A stretch of DNA of 64,000 nt from Marinomonas profundi (GCF_020694005.1 NZ_CP073013.1:2428578-2492577), one strand, 5' to 3'; shown: positions 18,661 through 26,493, numbered from the stretch's first letter. Program-made: numbers and translations. Notes: generated by a model from the letters alone, not told the origin.

Positions 18661-18704
18661 TTGACATTTTTTTATCGAACGATTACTGTTCTCTAAAGTG
18701 AACA
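18661..18704 (+). promoter_or_regulatory. Cro promoter (PR) with repressor operator
   Basis: TTGACA (18661-18666), 17-bp spacer, TACTGT (18684-18689), with operator TGTTC-N8-GAACA at 18687-18704 touching the -10. Geometry is identical to the leftward promoter at 17878-17921. A second dyad, AACATAT-N9-ATATGTT at about 18640-18662, may be a further operator nearer the repressor start. Confidence 0.8.
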
Positions 18705-18720
18705 AACTAGAGGTAACAAA

Positions 18721-18921
18721 ATGCTTAAACAAACAGTAATTGAATATTTCGGTAGTAGTCAGTCTCGAGTCGCTCGCGAGTTGGGCGTTTCTCGTTCATA
18801 TGTTTCAGCGTGGCCTGATCGAGTGCCAGAACTTCAAGCCATGAAGCTAGAGCGCCTTACTGATGGCGCTCTTAAATACGATGCTTCTTTGTATATGCCA
18901 AAGCATAAGCAAACCGCGTAA
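18721..18921 (+). CDS. Cro/YdaS-like antirepressor
   Basis: 66 residues; short HTH (GSSQSRVARELGVSRSYVSAW) typical of Cro/YdaS proteins. AGAGGT precedes the ATG. First gene of the rightward early operon, under the operator at 18687-18704. Expected to bind the same operators and favour the lytic state. Confidence 0.85.
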   Translation: MLKQTVIEYFGSSQSRVARELGVSRSYVSAWPDRVPELQAMKLERLTDGALKYDASLYMPKHKQTA

Positions 18922-18957
18922 TTTTAAATACGTTTCATTGACTGGGGAGAAAATGAA

Positions 18958-19395
18958 GTGAGCCACTTAAACCAAGCAATGCACGACCTTGTTCATAAAT
19001 CTGAAATGAGCACCACGGAAATATCAAAGGCGTTGGGCATTGGTCGCCAAGTTCTGACCAACAAGGTCAATCCTGAAAATACGTTCAACAAATTAACCGT
19101 CCATGAGTTGCACGCTATCCAAGTGCTAACGGGTAACGACGTTGTATTGCGTGCCATGCAAGCCGAATTTGTTCTTAGTGTTTTGAGAGACGCGCCGCCG
19201 CCTATTCTGGAAGCCATGATCAACCAAGGTAAAGAAATTGGCGATGTATTCGGCGCGGTTCAAGAAGCATTAGCGGATAACCATTTATCCGAGCGCGAAC
19301 GTTCAAAGGTATTGAAGGAAATCCGCGAGGCGATCACGTCATTAGAAGTAACCGAGCAAGCCGTTATCGCCCACGGCCGACCATTCGAGGGGTGA
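18958..19395 (+). CDS. CII-like phage regulatory protein
   Basis: 145 residues from GTG 18958 (GGGGAG upstream; the nearby ATG 18953 is out of frame and stops at once). The N-terminal HTH (STTEISKALGIGRQVLTNKVNP) and a helical C-terminal half match the phage regulatory CII/CP76 group found after cro in P2-like and Pseudomonas-type phages. It probably influences the lysogeny decision. Confidence 0.75.
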   Translation: MSHLNQAMHDLVHKSEMSTTEISKALGIGRQVLTNKVNPENTFNKLTVHELHAIQVLTGNDVVLRAMQAEFVLSVLRDAPPPILEAMINQGKEIGDVFGAVQEALADNHLSERERSKVLKEIREAITSLEVTEQAVIAHGRPFEG

Positions 19396-19398
19396 GTT

Positions 19399-19536
19399 AT
19401 GCATTTCGATTTCACGAAAAAAACAGCAAGGAAAAGACACAACCGCCGTATGGCTGTGGCCGCTGCATCGGCTGTGTTGGTCATCATCGGCAGCGTGGTG
19501 GAAATCACCATGTTAATCAAAGTGGGGTTTTTATGA
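19399..19536 (+). CDS. Small membrane protein (45 aa)
   Basis: A basic N-terminus (KKTARKRHNRR) is followed by one membrane helix (MAVAAASAVLVIIGSVVEITM). It starts 3 bp after the preceding stop with GAGGGG upstream, and its stop overlaps the start of the next gene. Function unknown. Confidence 0.6.
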   Translation: MHFDFTKKTARKRHNRRMAVAAASAVLVIIGSVVEITMLIKVGFL

Positions 19537-19832
19537 TGTCAGCAAAAATAAATCACCAAGCGCGTGAAGCGCAAATACAGCAATTCGAAGCCATCCAGAA
19601 AGACGCGGCCATGCCTTATAACTGCATCGATTGTGGTTGGAAGGGAACCAAAAGCCAGTTAGGTGGGTGGATAGGGTTTTCGCTTTGGGTCGGTTTTTCT
19701 GAACCAAAACAGTTTTGCCCTGATTGCGGCCATTCTGAATTCTTAGTGAGTGGCGACGAATTAGACGCCATGAATCGCGAGGACGACACATGCACATTAT
19801 CACACCCCTTGAGCTGTCATACGAACAGCTAA
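19533..19832 (+). CDS. Zinc-ribbon phage protein
   Basis: 99 residues starting MMSAKINHQ (overlaps the previous stop). Two CxxC knuckles, CIDCGWKG and CPDCGHSEF, form a probable zinc ribbon around a Trp/Phe-rich loop. Function not known. Confidence 0.7.
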   Translation: MMSAKINHQAREAQIQQFEAIQKDAAMPYNCIDCGWKGTKSQLGGWIGFSLWVGFSEPKQFCPDCGHSEFLVSGDELDAMNREDDTCTLSHPLSCHTNS

Positions 19833-20047
19833 AAGCCATGCTGCGGATCATGCCGCCGCAAGAGGTGCGCCAGAAAATATGGCGTTCGTGGAAAGAAGAA
19901 AAGAAAGCATTAGAGGTACTGAAAAATGACAACCCAGCCCACCAAATTGCAACCGCCCCAATCGATTTTATTTTCGTTCACGAGAACGGAGTTAAACGTG
20001 TTGCGACTGATCGCGGCGCATTGGCAAAAGATGTTCGTGTGTCATGA
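19790..20047 (+). CDS. Small phage protein, overlaps both neighbours
   Basis: 85 residues, helical N-terminal half (LSYEQLKAMLRIMPPQEVRQKIWRSW). It overlaps the previous gene by 43 bp and the next by 122 bp. Its C-terminal part may simply run through the start of the next gene. No family recognised. Confidence 0.5.
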   Translation: MHIITPLELSYEQLKAMLRIMPPQEVRQKIWRSWKEEKKALEVLKNDNPAHQIATAPIDFIFVHENGVKRVATDRGALAKDVRVS

Positions 20048-20480
20048 GATAGACAGGGGCGAGGCTCCGGGCATGACGTTTTATTGTGTGTGGTCCCCGC
20101 TGTTCACTATCGACAAGTTGGAATCTCAGCCAACGTTTAAGACGGATCGTGTGGAAAGTGACACTTACGTCATTGGTGAGATTGGGGCGCAAGTAGGTTT
20201 CCCCTTGTGTGTGTGGGAACTGGATATGTTAAGCGCGATGACAAATTACGCGGTGCGCGGTCAGTTAAACCGTTTTTTATTGACTGAAAAGGGCGTGATG
20301 GCGGACGTGGTTGGGCAGTATTTGACGCAATCATGGACGTGTAATCAAGCGGCCATTGCGTTGGCGGAAAAGCTGGATTTATTGCGCGGGGTGGCGGGGC
20401 TGTTTACTGGGCATAGCGGTTATGAATTGGCGGTTAAAGGTATTCGTCGTATGAACGGGGTGGAAGTAGAGCATGCTTAG
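19926..20480 (+). CDS. Early phage protein of unknown function
   Basis: 184 residues from ATG 19926, preceded by AGAGGT 7 bp away. Mixed alpha/beta, no recognised motif. It overlaps the replication gene start by 8 bp, which suggests coupled translation with that gene. Confidence 0.6.
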   Translation: MTTQPTKLQPPQSILFSFTRTELNVLRLIAAHWQKMFVCHEIDRGEAPGMTFYCVWSPLFTIDKLESQPTFKTDRVESDTYVIGEIGAQVGFPLCVWELDMLSAMTNYAVRGQLNRFLLTEKGVMADVVGQYLTQSWTCNQAAIALAEKLDLLRGVAGLFTGHSGYELAVKGIRRMNGVEVEHA

Positions 20481-22269
20481 TTATTGGAGCCACGAGCAAG
20501 AGGACGACGTAATACCGCCCGCGCCAGCGGGTTTTATGTGGCCGTATGAATGTGAAGAGTGGAGGAATAAACAGCTAGAAGGTGTAAGCCCTGAGGACGT
20601 GCTTATTCTGCGGGCGCGTCTTGAGGAGTTGGACCAGAGCGGCGGTTACATTGTCGCGAATGCGTGGCTTAGCTCTGTTGTTGAGCGTCACACCCTGCTG
20701 AACAAAATATCCATCATGCGTCCTATTGTCGCGAAAGAGGCCGCGCGGTTGGCGGATGAAGACAGCGACGAAGTAGCGATGGCGTGGTTGCGTAAAGTGG
20801 TAAAGCGTTTGCATTTTTGTGACAAGGTTATTACTGAGCTGGACGGCGAGGAGCTGCATAAATGGGCGGAAGAAAGACGCTATAAATTTGAATCGAATCT
20901 GTACCGCATCTTCATGGAGGAGGGCAGCGACGCTATGCGCCGTTGGATTGAAACGAATTTAAAAGACGTAGGTGTTGATTTTGATTGTTGGGACGATACG
21001 GACAAAGTAGCCGCCATGGCGGCACGCATGATCACACCTGAGTGGTGGGTTAGGCAAGCAAAACGCCAGTGGATTGTCGTTGAGCAAGTGTTGCGCGAGT
21101 GCGGCCAAGTGGAGCGTTATAAATCACCGTATCTATCAAACTGGGCGCTGAATAAAGCCGAAAAACAGAAAGAGAATAACAAGGCGTTTTTGGAGGGCTG
21201 GGAGGCTGTCAACAATTTGGGGCAGTCTTTCACGCTGGCTGAATTGTCAGAAAAAGGCGTATCCAATTCAGATAATCGCTTTGCTGAAATGGTCGTGCGT
21301 GCCAAAGGCTTGGAAGAAATATCCGAAGAAGAAGGGCACGACGGTTGGTTTTTAACATTAACCGCCCCGTCTAAATATCATCCTATTTCGAATGGTCGCC
21401 GTAACCGTAAATTCTGGCGGGCAGATTGCCCAAGTGTGCGCGAAACCCATTTATACATGCTGAACGTATGGGCCAAATTTCGTTCTTGGTGTAAGCGCAA
21501 TGAGATTGATTTTTATGGTTTGCGCACGGTAGAGCCGCACCACGACGGCACACCGCACTGGCATTTGATGCTATGGGTTCATCCTGATCATTCACAAGAC
21601 TTTTTAAGTGCTTTTTCACGTTATGCATTGGAAGAAGATGGAAACGAAAAGGGCGCTCAAAAATACCGCGTAAAAGTCAAAAAGATTGATCCCGCCAAGG
21701 GTTCGGCGGTGGGATATATCGTCAAATACATTTCTAAAAACATCCACGGTAAACACGTAGACACAGACCACGAAACAGGGCGCAGCGGAACCGACGCGGC
21801 GAACCGTATTGTGGGTTGGGCGCGCATGAATCGCATACGTCAATTTCAATTTTTGGGCGGGGCGTCTGTCACCGTGTGGCGTGAATTGCGACGCCTCGGC
21901 AAAGATAAAGCGCCGGCTATTTTTAAAGACATTTACCACGCGGCCAACCGTCCAGATTATGCGGCGTTCGTTAAATTGATGGGCGGCGTATTTGCTGGCC
22001 GTAACCAAACACTAAAAACCCATTACAGCGAAGAAGAGCAAAACCAATATGGCGAAATGGTCAAAACTGTTAAAGGCGTGGCGCGAGGAATTGAAGTGGT
22101 TATCACCCGAATTTACGAGTGGACGATACAGCGCAAGGGGGCTGGATCTTTAGAGGACGACGAAGTCGTCCCTTGGACTCGTGTCAATAACTGTACGGGG
22201 CCGAGTTTCGGCCTAGGAAATCAGCGAACCGGAAGCGGTGGAGGTGGCGCAAATGTCAGTACGGGTTAA
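20473..22269 (+). CDS. P2 gpA-type HUH replication endonuclease
   Basis: 598 residues. Nicks the phage origin and starts rolling-circle replication. The HUH metal motif is His362-Trp-His364 (GTPHWHLMLW) and the twin catalytic tyrosines are Tyr415 and Tyr419 (GYIVKYISKN), the YxxxY spacing of P2 gpA. The N-terminal 270 residues are helical and the last 80 are a low-conservation tail. By analogy with P2 the nick site may lie inside this gene; I cannot place it. Followed by the Ogr-like gene, which overlaps its 3' end. Confidence 0.92.
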   Translation: MLSYWSHEQEDDVIPPAPAGFMWPYECEEWRNKQLEGVSPEDVLILRARLEELDQSGGYIVANAWLSSVVERHTLLNKISIMRPIVAKEAARLADEDSDEVAMAWLRKVVKRLHFCDKVITELDGEELHKWAEERRYKFESNLYRIFMEEGSDAMRRWIETNLKDVGVDFDCWDDTDKVAAMAARMITPEWWVRQAKRQWIVVEQVLRECGQVERYKSPYLSNWALNKAEKQKENNKAFLEGWEAVNNLGQSFTLAELSEKGVSNSDNRFAEMVVRAKGLEEISEEEGHDGWFLTLTAPSKYHPISNGRRNRKFWRADCPSVRETHLYMLNVWAKFRSWCKRNEIDFYGLRTVEPHHDGTPHWHLMLWVHPDHSQDFLSAFSRYALEEDGNEKGAQKYRVKVKKIDPAKGSAVGYIVKYISKNIHGKHVDTDHETGRSGTDAANRIVGWARMNRIRQFQFLGGASVTVWRELRRLGKDKAPAIFKDIYHAANRPDYAAFVKLMGGVFAGRNQTLKTHYSEEEQNQYGEMVKTVKGVARGIEVVITRIYEWTIQRKGAGSLEDDEVVPWTRVNNCTGPSFGLGNQRTGSGGGGANVSTG

Positions 22270-22507
22270 ATGTCCACGGTGTAAAGGTAAGGCGATAATC
22301 ACAAACAGTAATGATTTAGCAAAAGACATAAAAGACGTGTTTTACAAAGAACTCTATGTGCAGTGCGTAGAGAAGGACGGATGCGGCGCGCGCGCGGTTT
22401 TTGGTATGGAATTTAAACACTACATCAACCCACCGCAAACCGACGTGGTCAGCATGGCCCGCAAAATTCTAGAACAGCAAGAACAACTGAACATCAAAGG
22501 GGTGTGA
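22253..22507 (+). CDS. ogr: Ogr/Delta-family zinc-finger late transcription activator
   Basis: 84 residues from ATG 22253 (GGAGG 9 bp upstream). Matches Ogr/Delta: CPRCKGKA, then YVQCVEKDGC with the four zinc cysteines, and a FKHYINPP segment. In P2 such proteins activate late promoters through the RNA polymerase alpha subunit. In P2 ogr lies after the tail genes; here it overlaps the replication gene by 17 bp, so it is made with early genes. Confidence 0.85.
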   Translation: MSVRVKCPRCKGKAIITNSNDLAKDIKDVFYKELYVQCVEKDGCGARAVFGMEFKHYINPPQTDVVSMARKILEQQEQLNIKGV

Positions 22508-22509
22508 CC

Positions 22510-22752
22510 ATGTGCGGGGATCTAGAAAAGGTTTTGTGTCAGGACTGCTTGAAGGTGAAAGATTTCACTGATGAAAGACATAACGGTGAAGAAGCTTGCG
22601 AATGTGGCGGTGATTTTTGCGGTTGTGAAGGCTGTATCGAAACCATTAACGACTTGGTGGCGGGGAAGCGAAGCGCGGAAGAGTTGGGAACTCAATGCGA
22701 CATAGAGCATTGGACCGAGCAAGACGGTATAGCGAAAAAAGAAGGGGTGTGA
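22510..22752 (+). CDS. Cysteine-rich small phage protein
   Basis: 80 residues from ATG 22510 (AAAGGGG upstream; a GTG two codons earlier is also possible). Nine or so cysteines in pairs (CQDC, CECGGDFCGCEGC) suggest zinc binding. Function unknown. Confidence 0.65.
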   Translation: MCGDLEKVLCQDCLKVKDFTDERHNGEEACECGGDFCGCEGCIETINDLVAGKRSAEELGTQCDIEHWTEQDGIAKKEGV

Positions 22753-22754
22753 CC

Positions 22755-23042
22755 ATGGCGGCAATGGCGAAGTGGCGAGGACATCGTATTGTTTTTGAAG
22801 GTGGTGTTTGGGTTTATGTGGATAGCAAAAAGCCTGTATCGAACGATCCTGAAAGACGGTGTGGTTTCTGTAAAAAGGAAAATAGAAAAGATGATCATGA
22901 TGCGTGTTTGGGTGTGCTTGATGGGGTTATGAATGCGTGTTGTGGGCACGGTGTTAGTGAAGACGCATACGTACAGCGCAATGATAAAAGCGTGGTGAGA
23001 GGTAAAGAAGCCATTTTGTTTATACAGAGCAAAAGGGGTTAA
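22755..23042 (+). CDS. Zinc-finger-like small phage protein
   Basis: 95 residues from ATG 22755, with GAAGGGG upstream. A CGFCKKE pair and a later ACCGHG cluster separated by DDHDACLG form a plausible zinc site, similar to small HNH-less phage zinc proteins. No function assigned. Confidence 0.65.
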   Translation: MAAMAKWRGHRIVFEGGVWVYVDSKKPVSNDPERRCGFCKKENRKDDHDACLGVLDGVMNACCGHGVSEDAYVQRNDKSVVRGKEAILFIQSKRG

Positions 23043-23045
23043 GCC

Positions 23046-23426
23046 GTGAACGACCAAGCCAAAGCCGACAAGAAGCGCCAGCAGGACAAAGAGCGCCAAC
23101 GTGCCAAGCGAGCGCGGGACGCTGAAAAAAAATCGGAACTCGGTATTCATGAATACCGAGTTCCATTATCACAAGCTGAGTCCGAAACACTGGCCGAGCT
23201 GTGCGCCTATCGCGGCGGTGCCGAGCCATACGACGCGGCGGAATTTATCGCCACACTGATACGCCGCGAAAAACAGCGGGCAGACGAAGAAAAGAAACAT
23301 CTAGGCACATGCGACTTTTGCGGCGAGCCATTGCCATTGGGTTGTAAAAACGGGCTAGGCATACCAAAGCTAAAAGGCGTCGGCGGCTGTTTCTACACAC
23401 GAGAAGAAAGAAAACTGAGATTGTAA
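23046..23426 (+). CDS. Basic phage protein with CxxC pair
   Basis: 126 residues from GTG 23046. A Lys/Arg-rich coiled N-terminus (KKRQQDKERQRAKRARD) precedes a small helical domain (VPLSQAESETLAELCAYRGG) and a C-terminal CDFCGEP metal pair. The basic start suggests nucleic-acid binding. The coding sequence contains a perfect 30-bp palindrome at 23135-23164. Confidence 0.65.
   Translation: MNDQAKADKKRQQDKERQRAKRARDAEKKSELGIHEYRVPLSQAESETLAELCAYRGGAEPYDAAEFIATLIRREKQRADEEKKHLGTCDFCGEPLPLGCKNGLGIPKLKGVGGCFYTREERKLRL
23135..23164. repeat. Perfect 30-bp palindrome inside a coding sequence
   Basis: Fifteen bases starting GGAACTCGGTATTCA are followed at once by their exact reverse complement. The encoded residues are ELGIHEYRVP. 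No loop separates the arms, so it can form a cruciform or bind a dimeric protein, but makes a poor terminator (no T run). Confidence 0.9.
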
Positions 23427-23432
23427 AACCAC

Positions 23433-23458
23433 AGCGTGACACGTCACGTTTTTAAAAA
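23433..23458 (+). repeat. 26-bp direct repeat with GTGAC/GTCAC dyad, copy 1
   Basis: Identical to 26503-26528. It holds CGTGAC-AC-GTCACG followed by TTTTTAAAAA. Both copies lie in gaps upstream of small phage genes (23481 and 26664), so a shared regulatory protein or promoter element is likely. Confidence 0.75.
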
Positions 23459-23480
23459 TGAACCAAACGGGGAACACATT

Positions 23481-23777
23481 ATGAAAGCATTAGCGGCTAA
23501 CGGAAAAAAAGACGTGGTAACAGGGAATGAGGTTAAAGCCATAAATTGGAACCAATTAGCAGAACTGGGTTTGATGGCCCGAATCAATCAAGAAGTATTG
23601 CACCCGCTAGGGCTTGCCGTATCTCGTAATCCAGAAACGGGAAGCAGTGATCATATTTTTGTTTCTGATGACGGGGTTTATGAATACTCGGCAGGGACAA
23701 AAAGCCAGATTCCAAAGCTAACCAATGAACAGATTGAAGAAAAATTACTTGTCATGATAGGAGGGTCAAGAAAATGA
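23481..23777 (+). CDS. Small phage protein
   Basis: 98 residues from ATG 23481 with ACGGGGAA upstream. Compact alpha/beta, with a segment LGLAVSRNPETGSSDHIFVSDDGVYEY that looks like a conserved core. No named function. It overlaps the next gene by 4 bp. Confidence 0.65.
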   Translation: MKALAANGKKDVVTGNEVKAINWNQLAELGLMARINQEVLHPLGLAVSRNPETGSSDHIFVSDDGVYEYSAGTKSQIPKLTNEQIEEKLLVMIGGSRK

Positions 23778-24247
23778 TTAATAAACTAGAAACCACACTA
23801 GAACACGCCCAAAAAATCACCCTCGGGCAGGTAGACAATGGAACGCTGGCCACGGCGGTAAATTGTGCCGATACGCTGCAAATCGTCCGTCATGGCATCG
23901 TAGAGAGCTACGTGGTGCCAAAACACCTGATTGACGACCTGCTTTTGAAGGTGTCCGTCCTAGAATGCGACAACAAGCGCCTGCTAGGCGAGCGCGTCGC
24001 GGAGTCTATCACAGTGCCAAAAAGCCACTTTTTTAATCATGATTTTAAGATTGATTGGGATGCAGTAAGAGCGCTAAATGCAAAGTCTGTAAAAGCCGAT
24101 TTTGAAGCGCAATACCGGCAATCGTTTGAATTGCCGCGTGAACGCGTCACTAATCCAAATTGCCCATATTGCACTAATCCAAATTGTGACGCGGTGCATT
24201 GTCTTTACGACAATCTGAGTCAGGCGATCACCGCAAAACATCTATAG
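23774..24247 (+). CDS. Phage protein with Cys-rich C-terminus
   Basis: 157 residues, ATGA-coupled to the previous gene. The central part contains a helical stretch (DDLLLKVSVLECDNKRLLGER). The end has NPNCPYCTNPNCDAVHC, a probable zinc site. The stop codon lies within the first CATAG-type site of the array upstream of the methylase. Confidence 0.65.
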   Translation: MINKLETTLEHAQKITLGQVDNGTLATAVNCADTLQIVRHGIVESYVVPKHLIDDLLLKVSVLECDNKRLLGERVAESITVPKSHFFNHDFKIDWDAVRALNAKSVKADFEAQYRQSFELPRERVTNPNCPYCTNPNCDAVHCLYDNLSQAITAKHL

Positions 24248-24345
24248 ATGGATTCAACTATGTGCGATCGTCATAGTTAAAAATATCTATGCTGGCCACC
24301 ATAGACAAAAACGGCTATGATCGAGCATAGATAAAAATGACTATG
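24243..24345 (+). repeat. Four CATAG-N10-CTATG dyads upstream of the methylase gene
   Basis: Units at 24243-24262, 24272-24291, 24300-24319 and 24326-24345. Each is (C/T)ATAG, exactly ten bases, then CTATG. Starts are 29, 28 and 26 bp apart, so sites fall roughly on one face every 2.5-2.8 turns. The array spans the whole gap between the preceding stop codon and the methylase start. Two GATC tetramers lie between units. Confidence 0.85.
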
Positions 24346-24365
24346 TGAGCAGCTAGGGGAAAAGC

Positions 24366-25037
24366 ATGGGGTATTTAGGATCAAAAGCGGCAAGCGGGGC
24401 ATACCAAGCTATTATTGCCAACATGCCGCCGCATGATACCTATATCGAAACCCACTTGGGCGGCGGGGCCATCATGTTACGCAAACCAAGCGTGGCGCGT
24501 TCGATAGGTATCGACATTGACCAAGCTGCCATCGACCTAAACGAATACCACGGCGTTGATTTACATTGTGGTGACGCCGTGGAATTTTTAGACTCGTTCG
24601 ACTTTGCCAGCGCGGCGCGCGTATTGATCTATTCAGATCCGCCCTATGTTGCCGCTACGCGAACATCTAGGAATCGTTACAAACACGAATACAACGACGA
24701 CGACCATATAAAATTATTGAACCAGTTAAAACAGTGCCAGCAAAAAGGCGCCATGGTCATGGTGTCCGGTTACCCGTCGGCGCTGTATGAAAATAACCTA
24801 GATTGGCGAAACATCGAATTTCAAGTCATGACACGCGGCGGCGTTAGAACCGAGAAGCTATGGTTCAGTTTTGACATCGATAAAGTGAACTGGTCAACCT
24901 ACGCGGGGGAAAACTTCACAGATCGCCAGCGCATTAAACGCAAAGCGGAAGGGTGGGCGAAAAAATACCAAGCCCTACCAGAAATGGAACGAATCGCCAT
25001 CTTGAGCGAACTACTAAAATGCGAAGGTACCACATAG
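24366..25037 (+). CDS. D12-class N6-adenine DNA methyltransferase
   Basis: 223 residues with the alpha-class order: SAM-binding motif ETHLGGGAIML (28-38), the target-recognition region, and the catalytic DPPY at 91-94. AGGGG precedes the ATG. Phage adenine methylases of this type protect DNA from restriction or alter regulation; the recognition sequence cannot be read from the protein. The gene is a monocistronic-looking cassette bracketed by CATAG-N10-CTATG sites, two of which follow its stop. Confidence 0.88.
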   Translation: MGYLGSKAASGAYQAIIANMPPHDTYIETHLGGGAIMLRKPSVARSIGIDIDQAAIDLNEYHGVDLHCGDAVEFLDSFDFASAARVLIYSDPPYVAATRTSRNRYKHEYNDDDHIKLLNQLKQCQQKGAMVMVSGYPSALYENNLDWRNIEFQVMTRGGVRTEKLWFSFDIDKVNWSTYAGENFTDRQRIKRKAEGWAKKYQALPEMERIAILSELLKCEGTT

Positions 25038-25084
25038 ACGGATTTAACTATGTGGTACCTGCAGTATAGATAAAACCAACTATG
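25033..25084 (+). repeat. Two further CATAG-N10-CTATG dyads downstream of the methylase gene
   Basis: Units at 25033-25052 (overlapping the methylase stop codon, and extended to a 12-bp perfect stem GGTACCACATAG) and 25065-25084. CAACTATGTGCGATCGT occurs at both 24255-24271 and 25077-25093, giving a 17-bp direct repeat that flanks the gene. Confidence 0.85.
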
Positions 25085-25100
25085 TGCGATCGTACAAAGT

Positions 25101-25126
25101 AAAACGCCCCAATGATGGGGCGTTTT
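25101..25126. terminator. Bidirectional terminator between methylase and leftward gene
   Basis: AAAACGCCCC pairs perfectly with GGGGCGTTTT around AATGAT. It separates the rightward methylase from the convergent gene ending at 25130. Confidence 0.9.
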
Positions 25127-25129
25127 GGT

Positions 25130-26455
25130 TTATCTGTGCTTTTCTTGAAACTCTATTAGCTCTTGTTTTTTCTTTGGCCCAATGCCGCGACGTTTTACAA
25201 ATTCATTCGGGTCAATCTCTAGGCATTTTTCAATGCTGGTGTAGCCTTCGGCGTAGAGTTCCCATGCAGCGGGTAATCCAAGACGTGCCAGTTTTCCGGC
25301 GAACCATTCTTGGCCGTGCGTTAATAGCGCGTCTTCGTCCAGCTCGCCGAAATGTTCCTCGGTGAATATAGGGTGTTCATTGAGATAGTCGTCTATAGCC
25401 TTAATCATATCTTCATCAGATAAACGTGATTCCACTATTTCGCGGTAGGCAATGAGGTTGTCTAAGAACTCTTCGGCAATGTCGGGTTCGTCGTCTGCAG
25501 TAAGCTCTAGCCACTCGGCGCTTTTATCTTTCTTGTATTTAGTTGGTAGTGACTTGTACTCGTCATTTGAAAAGGTCTTGAATGCCATTTTTAAATCATC
25601 AAGCGAGGTTTGAGGGCTGATATCTGGAACGTACTGCCAAGTAATGGTTTTGAGTTCAGCTAGATCAACGGCATCAAAAAGTATTTCAGACAGTCTATCA
25701 AGCTGCTTTTCGGTTAAGTCGTAATTGTCGGAAAGAGCATCTTGTGCCGCGTCGCAGGATTCAATAAAGGCTTTTACTTCCTCTTTGGTGTTAAGTTCCT
25801 TAACCATTTGTCGCGCTTCTGTTTTGGTAGTGGGGGTTGGAACGGTAGCGGCGTTGGTTTTTTTATACGATTTTTGTTCGGTGTAAGGCGTACTGTTCGA
25901 TGTGCTTTTTACGGACGCCGATTGACCATTAATGCTGATCGGCGCAAAGACAGTGGTTTTGTTTTGTTCGTAAGACGCTGCGTTTTTCTTTTTAAGCCCT
26001 TTGTTGTTGTCTATGCCGACATAAACGAATAAAGCAAAAATGACTAAAAAACCGATAGGACCTAAGAAAAGACCGCCAATAATCCCGAAAAAAAGAGACA
26101 CAAAGAAAATGGCTTTTTTGCTCATGGGCTCTTTGGTTTTTTTATTGGCTTCTTTTACAGAGTTAAGAAAACCTGTTTTTTTCTTGGTCGGTGGTGTGTT
26201 GGTTTTTTGTTGATCAAATGATTGCCACGCTGGGGCGTCGCTGTTTTCTGCGAGTTCCATAAGATCAAAGCGAAAGCTCTTTTCTGAATCGGAAGTAAAG
26301 CACTTTGCATAGACTTTATAATTATCGACTGCAAGCGGCATGATGGTGCGGCGAGTGCCAGGCGAACTACCACCATGATAAATGATTTCAAACGCTTCCC
26401 CCGTTCGTAAATCAACGGCTTCTTTCATTGCTTGGCGTATTTCTCTGTAATCCAT
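25130..26455 (-). CDS. WYL-like / membrane / helix-hairpin-helix accessory protein
   Basis: 441 residues, opposite in direction to all neighbouring early genes, with its own strong ribosome site (AAGGAGG). About residues 18-68 resemble a WYL domain (FEIIYHGG, TRRTIMPL, YKVYAKC, SFRFDLMEL). Two hydrophobic helices span 115-147. After a Ser/Thr/Lys linker come acidic helices and a C-terminal helix-hairpin-helix (EFVKRRGIGPKKKQELIEF). This order suggests a membrane-tethered sensor of nucleic acid or nucleotide ligand. Autonomous transcription from a prophage accessory site fits a moron such as a superinfection-exclusion or defence gene; that is inference. Confidence 0.7.
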   Translation of the reverse strand: MDYREIRQAMKEAVDLRTGEAFEIIYHGGSSPGTRRTIMPLAVDNYKVYAKCFTSDSEKSFRFDLMELAENSDAPAWQSFDQQKTNTPPTKKKTGFLNSVKEANKKTKEPMSKKAIFFVSLFFGIIGGLFLGPIGFLVIFALFVYVGIDNNKGLKKKNAASYEQNKTTVFAPISINGQSASVKSTSNSTPYTEQKSYKKTNAATVPTPTTKTEARQMVKELNTKEEVKAFIESCDAAQDALSDNYDLTEKQLDRLSEILFDAVDLAELKTITWQYVPDISPQTSLDDLKMAFKTFSNDEYKSLPTKYKKDKSAEWLELTADDEPDIAEEFLDNLIAYREIVESRLSDEDMIKAIDDYLNEHPIFTEEHFGELDEDALLTHGQEWFAGKLARLGLPAAWELYAEGYTSIEKCLEIDPNEFVKRRGIGPKKKQELIEFQEKHR

Positions 26456-26466
26456 AAATCCTCCTT

Positions 26467-26493
26467 AACGTATTGTTATGGGGAATATACGTT
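26467..26493 (-). promoter_or_regulatory. Dyad upstream of the leftward accessory gene
   Basis: AACGTAT, 13 bases, ATACGTT, located 12 bp before the start codon of the leftward gene. Its position between promoter and ribosome site suggests an operator or a 5'-leader hairpin. Confidence 0.5.

Noticed and set aside
24243..25093. CRISPR-like array
   Set aside because: Repeats are short dyads with variable inner bases, spacing is only 26-29 bp, there are no full repeats with unique spacers, and no cas genes are present.
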